Shown one piece after another: positions 21,862-24,446 of a stretch of DNA of 24,446 nt. The DNA is taken from positions 1 through 24,446 of IMG/VR virus record IMGVR_UViG_3300017751_000221; one strand, written 5' to 3'. The notes under the pieces are model-generated. The model searched no databases. It saw nothing but the letters and a program-made list of their open reading frames with translations, and had not been told where the DNA came from. This DNA is from a virus. The translations under genes were made by a program, and so were the position numbers. Positions within the stretch are counted from its first letter, which is position 1. Every line of letters starts with the position of its first letter.

Positions 21862-22248
21862 ATGATTGAAGCACGCACAAACAACCCTGGCGAGGACACG
21901 CAGAAAAACCAAACACCAGAAACTATAACCGTGACTATGATTCTAGAAGATCTAGATAATGGTATTGATCGTAATGGTATCAAAGACAAGTATGGCTTAC
22001 AGAGTTGGGAAGTAAAACAAATGTTTGAACACCCAACATTGAAAGGCAAGAAAGCAAGGAAGGTAAGAAAACTTTCTTTCAACTTTGTAGATGATACTAC
22101 ACCAGATCCTAACCAGACTAGTATTGATGTAGAAGCTCCAGATGTAGATGTACATACGGAAGCGTCTATGATTGTAGAGGCTACTCCTGAGCTAAGTCAT
22201 CTTAATGACTTTGAACAAGAGGATGACACGGACAGTTTTGATTATTAA
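21862..22248 (+). CDS. acidic-tailed protein with an HTH-like segment
   Basis: A 128-residue protein from ATG 21862; the in-frame TTG at 21835 overlaps the previous gene and is less likely. Residues about 30-65 (DRNGIKDKYGLQSWEVKQMF) look like a helix-turn-helix. They are followed by a basic patch (KGKKARKVRKLSFNF) and a long acidic Asp/Glu/Thr/Pro-rich C-terminus ending in DDTDSFDY. It sits between the Sak4-like ATPase and the SSB-like gene, so it may be a recombination mediator or regulator. No family is recognised. Confidence 0.7.
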   Translation: MIEARTNNPGEDTQKNQTPETITVTMILEDLDNGIDRNGIKDKYGLQSWEVKQMFEHPTLKGKKARKVRKLSFNFVDDTTPDPNQTSIDVEAPDVDVHTEASMIVEATPELSHLNDFEQEDDTDSFDY

Positions 22249-22266
22249 TTATTAAATTTATTATTT

Positions 22267-23016
22267 ATGGCTATTAAAAGCAATGACAGTAATGTCGAAG
22301 TAGCAGGTGGAGGAGTAAAACTATACTCTGGCCTTGCAAATTTTAATGTAATTGCAGTTAACCCTACTATGGCGGAACTGCATGAACTAGGAATCATGGT
22401 AAAACAAGATCCTAACTATTATGTAGAACTTAGCGGTATTGAATACTTTAAGCTTACATTCTGGATTAAGAATGATGACCTTACTACAAGGTTTGACATC
22501 TTGATGAATGGTAATGAGCGTGTATCTCAGTCTGGTAAGCACCAATGGCTAAATGCTGTGGGTCAGTCTACATGGTCAGAGGGTGAACCTGAGTACGATT
22601 GGTACAAGAAAGAAGGTTTACGTAAAGCCTTAGTTGGCGAAGAAACTCTTATCAACTTTGTTAAGCAGTGGGCTAACGTTGCTAATGGTGACGAAGTTTA
22701 CTTTGATAGTATAGCAAAAATTGTTAAAGGCGATGTAGCTGAAGTTAAGGCTTTGGTTGGATTACTAGCAAGCAATCAAGTTAGACTATTGATCGGCGTT
22801 AAAGATGGTAAGTATCAAACTGTGTACACAAAAGTATTTGGCCGTGTAAAGCCACAGCGTGATGACATCTTTGCTAAGAATCTTAACGACGAGTACGGCT
22901 CGTTCAATGCTGAATTTGACACTACTTTAGGGTGGGGTTTATTTAGTCCTGAACTAGCAGTAGTAGCTCCAGATAAGGAAGATGCCACGGTATCAGAAGA
23001 AGACGACTGGGTGTAA
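22267..23016 (+). CDS. single-stranded DNA-binding-like protein with acidic tail
   Basis: A 249-residue soluble protein. The body is beta-rich with many aromatics (YYVELSGIEYFKLTFWIKND, QTVYTKVFGRVKPQRDD). The last residues are acidic and end SEEDDWV, like the acidic, aromatic-ended tails of phage and bacterial SSBs that contact other replication proteins. Crassvirales encode a distant SSB beside the primase, which matches this position. A strong terminator directly follows. It likely coats single strands at the fork and supports the Sak4-like annealing protein. The OB fold itself cannot be proved from sequence reading. Confidence 0.7.
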   Translation: MAIKSNDSNVEVAGGGVKLYSGLANFNVIAVNPTMAELHELGIMVKQDPNYYVELSGIEYFKLTFWIKNDDLTTRFDILMNGNERVSQSGKHQWLNAVGQSTWSEGEPEYDWYKKEGLRKALVGEETLINFVKQWANVANGDEVYFDSIAKIVKGDVAEVKALVGLLASNQVRLLIGVKDGKYQTVYTKVFGRVKPQRDDIFAKNLNDEYGSFNAEFDTTLGWGLFSPELAVVAPDKEDATVSEEDDWV

Positions 23017-23043
23017 CCTTGTAGTCTTTTGGCCAAGTTAAAT

Positions 23044-23073
23044 ATGGGGAGTGTAAAAGCTCCCCATTTTTTA
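23044..23073 (+). terminator. strong rho-independent terminator after the SSB-like gene
   Basis: ATGGGGAG (23044-23051), loop of eight, CTCCCCAT (23060-23067), then a six-base T-run. It sits 28 bases after the SSB-like stop. It separates high-level SSB expression from the primase gene. Confidence 0.88.
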
Positions 23074-23090
23074 TATAAATTAGCAAACTT

Positions 23091-24083
23091 ATGATTAAGA
23101 GCAGAAACAGTGAAATTCACCTATCGAAAGAGATGGTGCTGAGCAGGATAACAGAGATAGATATATTCTCATATTACTGCAGTCCTTTCCAGGATCTTGG
23201 CGTACCGTTTTGTAGTGATCTGCGTGAAGACAATAGTCCATCTGTGTCTATTGTACTTTGGAAAGGCAGGTTATTATACAAAGACTTTGGTCACCCTGAG
23301 CATACCTTTGACTGTTTCTCATATGTATCTTGTAAGTATAATTGTAATTTCTTTGAAGCCTTGCGCATCATTGATAATGATTTTAGATTGGGACTAGCTC
23401 ACATAAATAGTGCGGCAGAGTTTACAAAAGGTTATATGGCATTTAGATCTTCTAAAGTTGTAAAACCTAAACCTGTTGTTATTATTAGAAAGAGAGCTAG
23501 GGCTTGGATGAGGAAAGACGCAGAGTTTTGGTCAAAGTATTTGATTAGTAAAAAAACTTTATGTACTTTTGGAGTTCGCCCTATCACACACTATTGGATT
23601 AACACTAATAGATTTAGTTGTGACTTAAGCTATGCTTATAAAATGGGAACTAAATTTAAAATCTATTCACCTTATGATGAAATTAAATGGATTAGTAACA
23701 CTACTAAGCAACATATACAAGGATATAATCAATTACCTAAAGAAGGAGATCTCTGTATTATTACATCAAGTCTCAAAGATGTTATGTGCTTGTTCGAAAT
23801 GGGTATCCCCGCAATCGCCTTGCAATCAGAAATGCAAATGCCCGAAGCCAAGACGATCAAAGAGCTCCAAGAAAGGTTCAAAAAAGTAGTACTATTCTAT
23901 GATAATGATTTTACAAATCCTGGTAACCCTGGTCAGACTATGGCTGCTAAGATCTGTAAAAAGTATTATCCTATGAGTAATATATATTTACCAGAGGATT
24001 ATGAATGTAAAGATTTATCAGACTACATAGCTAAATTTGGCAGAACAGAGGGATTGAAAACAATTATACAATTACAAATATGA
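23091..24083 (+). CDS. DnaG-like Toprim primase (variant catalytic motif)
   Basis: A 330-residue primase-like protein. An N-terminal CHC2-like region contains VPFCSDLREDNSPS (38-51), LLYKDFG (61-67) and DCFSYVSCKYNC (74-85), the pattern of a zinc-binding DnaG head with some cysteines changed. A linker runs to about 215. The Toprim fold follows: LCIITSSLKDVMCLFEMG (221-238) and VVLFYDNDFTNPG (266-278, Asp271 and Asp273). The first Toprim motif usually has EG, but here the positions read SS, while the DxD pair is kept. Similar 'KSxKDV' variants occur in phage proteins as I recall. It would make primers for the DnaB-like helicase. It overlaps the next gene by four bases (ATGA). Confidence 0.82.
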   Translation: MIKSRNSEIHLSKEMVLSRITEIDIFSYYCSPFQDLGVPFCSDLREDNSPSVSIVLWKGRLLYKDFGHPEHTFDCFSYVSCKYNCNFFEALRIIDNDFRLGLAHINSAAEFTKGYMAFRSSKVVKPKPVVIIRKRARAWMRKDAEFWSKYLISKKTLCTFGVRPITHYWINTNRFSCDLSYAYKMGTKFKIYSPYDEIKWISNTTKQHIQGYNQLPKEGDLCIITSSLKDVMCLFEMGIPAIALQSEMQMPEAKTIKELQERFKKVVLFYDNDFTNPGNPGQTMAAKICKKYYPMSNIYLPEDYECKDLSDYIAKFGRTEGLKTIIQLQI

Positions 24084-24349
24084 GTAACAGAGAAGTAGGA
24101 AATTTTAGATATAAAACCAATAAAGAAGTTAGACGTAAGATAGATAGAATTCTACATGACACTGTAATTATGTTTGCCAACCTGGGTACTGGTACGCCAT
24201 TAGACGTAGGTAGTAAAGAAGAGGCAAAGAGATTAGAAGTAGACATGCTAGATAAAATTAAAGATATTGACGAAGACTTTTACCACGACAGGCTTAAGAT
24301 ACAACGCAGTGAAGAGAAGAACGAAACAAACCAAGAACAAGAAAGTTAG
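24080..24349 (+). CDS. small charged helical protein after primase
   Basis: An 89-residue soluble protein starting in an ATGA overlap with primase. It is basic at first (REVGNFRYKTNKEVRRKIDR) and becomes acidic, with a helical Lys/Glu-rich end. There is a short glycine/proline loop (LGTGTPLDVGSKEEA). No family is recognised; coupling to primase hints at a replication accessory role. Confidence 0.6.
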   Translation: MSNREVGNFRYKTNKEVRRKIDRILHDTVIMFANLGTGTPLDVGSKEEAKRLEVDMLDKIKDIDEDFYHDRLKIQRSEEKNETNQEQES

Positions 24350-24446
24350 GAACGCCGTTTCTAAAGTATATAAAGGAATCAAGTTTAGATCTAAGCTTGA
24401 GTTATTTACGTACAAGAAATTAGAAGAGGCAGGAATAAAATCTTTA
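24309..24446 (+). CDS. DUF1064-like nuclease, N-terminal fragment (cut by window edge)
   Basis: A frame open to the window end, probably starting at GTG 24309 within the 3' part of the previous gene (TTG 24267 is an alternative). The visible 46 residues are basic and end with KGIKFRSKLELFTYKKLEEAGIKSL (spread over about 25 residues). The 'G..F.SK.E...y..L' pattern is the usual start of DUF1064, a phage family thought to be PD-(D/E)xK-type nucleases. The Glu in SKLE would be the first active-site acid. The rest lies outside the window, so this is a provisional call. Confidence 0.6.
   Translation, partial: MKRRTKQTKNKKVRNAVSKVYKGIKFRSKLELFTYKKLEEAGIKSL

Noticed and set aside
1-24446. CRISPR array, insertion sequence, integrase or attachment site
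   Set aside because: No regularly spaced repeats, transposase, recombinase or direct-repeat ends were seen.

Overview
The window is a piece of a tailed double-stranded DNA phage genome, most likely a crAss-like phage (order Crassvirales) infecting a member of the Bacteroidota. Three things support this. First, the gene set and order: portal, acidic scaffold, HK97-type capsid protein and conserved connector-like genes, with an IHF/HU-like protein and a Cys-rich zinc protein just upstream of the large terminase. Second, the replication set: family A DNA polymerase, DnaB-like helicase, Toprim primase and SF2 helicase. Third, the expression signals: Bacteroidota-type TAnnTTTG promoter boxes and A/T-rich leaders without Shine-Dalgarno sequences. 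A marine flavobacterial host (Cellulophaga-phage-like) is an inference that cannot be settled from the sequence.

Left arm (1-12345, minus strand) is the particle module. In transcription order (descending coordinates) it holds: a Cys-rich small protein (12345-12130); a candidate structured RNA or leader (about 12107-11850); a YfiM/DUF2279-like exported protein; a GroES-like co-chaperonin; a chain of small overlapping genes including a winged-helix protein, a zinc protein and an IHF/HU-like protein; large terminase; portal; scaffold; major capsid protein; an unknown virion gene; and a connector/ring-like gene that runs off the left edge.

Centre (about 11800-13550) is the divergent control region. 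It has two roughly 250-300 nt stretches with no reading frame but many short inverted repeats: a minus-strand RNA or leader at 11850-12118 and a plus-strand leader at 13231-13546. It also has a 25-bp repeated element (22/25 identical copies at 12489 and 12888), an abutting operator-like inverted repeat, and a strong UUCG-loop terminator.

Right arm (12570-24446, plus strand) is the early and replication module. Several small proteins come first, including an AT-hook protein and two small membrane proteins. Then follow family A DNA polymerase, a free-standing DnaA domain IV protein, an SF2 helicase, a DnaB-like helicase, a spore-photoproduct-lyase-like radical SAM enzyme, a Sak4-like ATPase, an SSB-like protein with an acidic tail, a primase, and the start of a DUF1064-like nuclease gene at the right edge. 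These genes overlap or abut, so they are probably co-transcribed. Together they form a replisome with DNA repair and strand-annealing functions attached. No tRNA, CRISPR array, transposon or integrase was seen.
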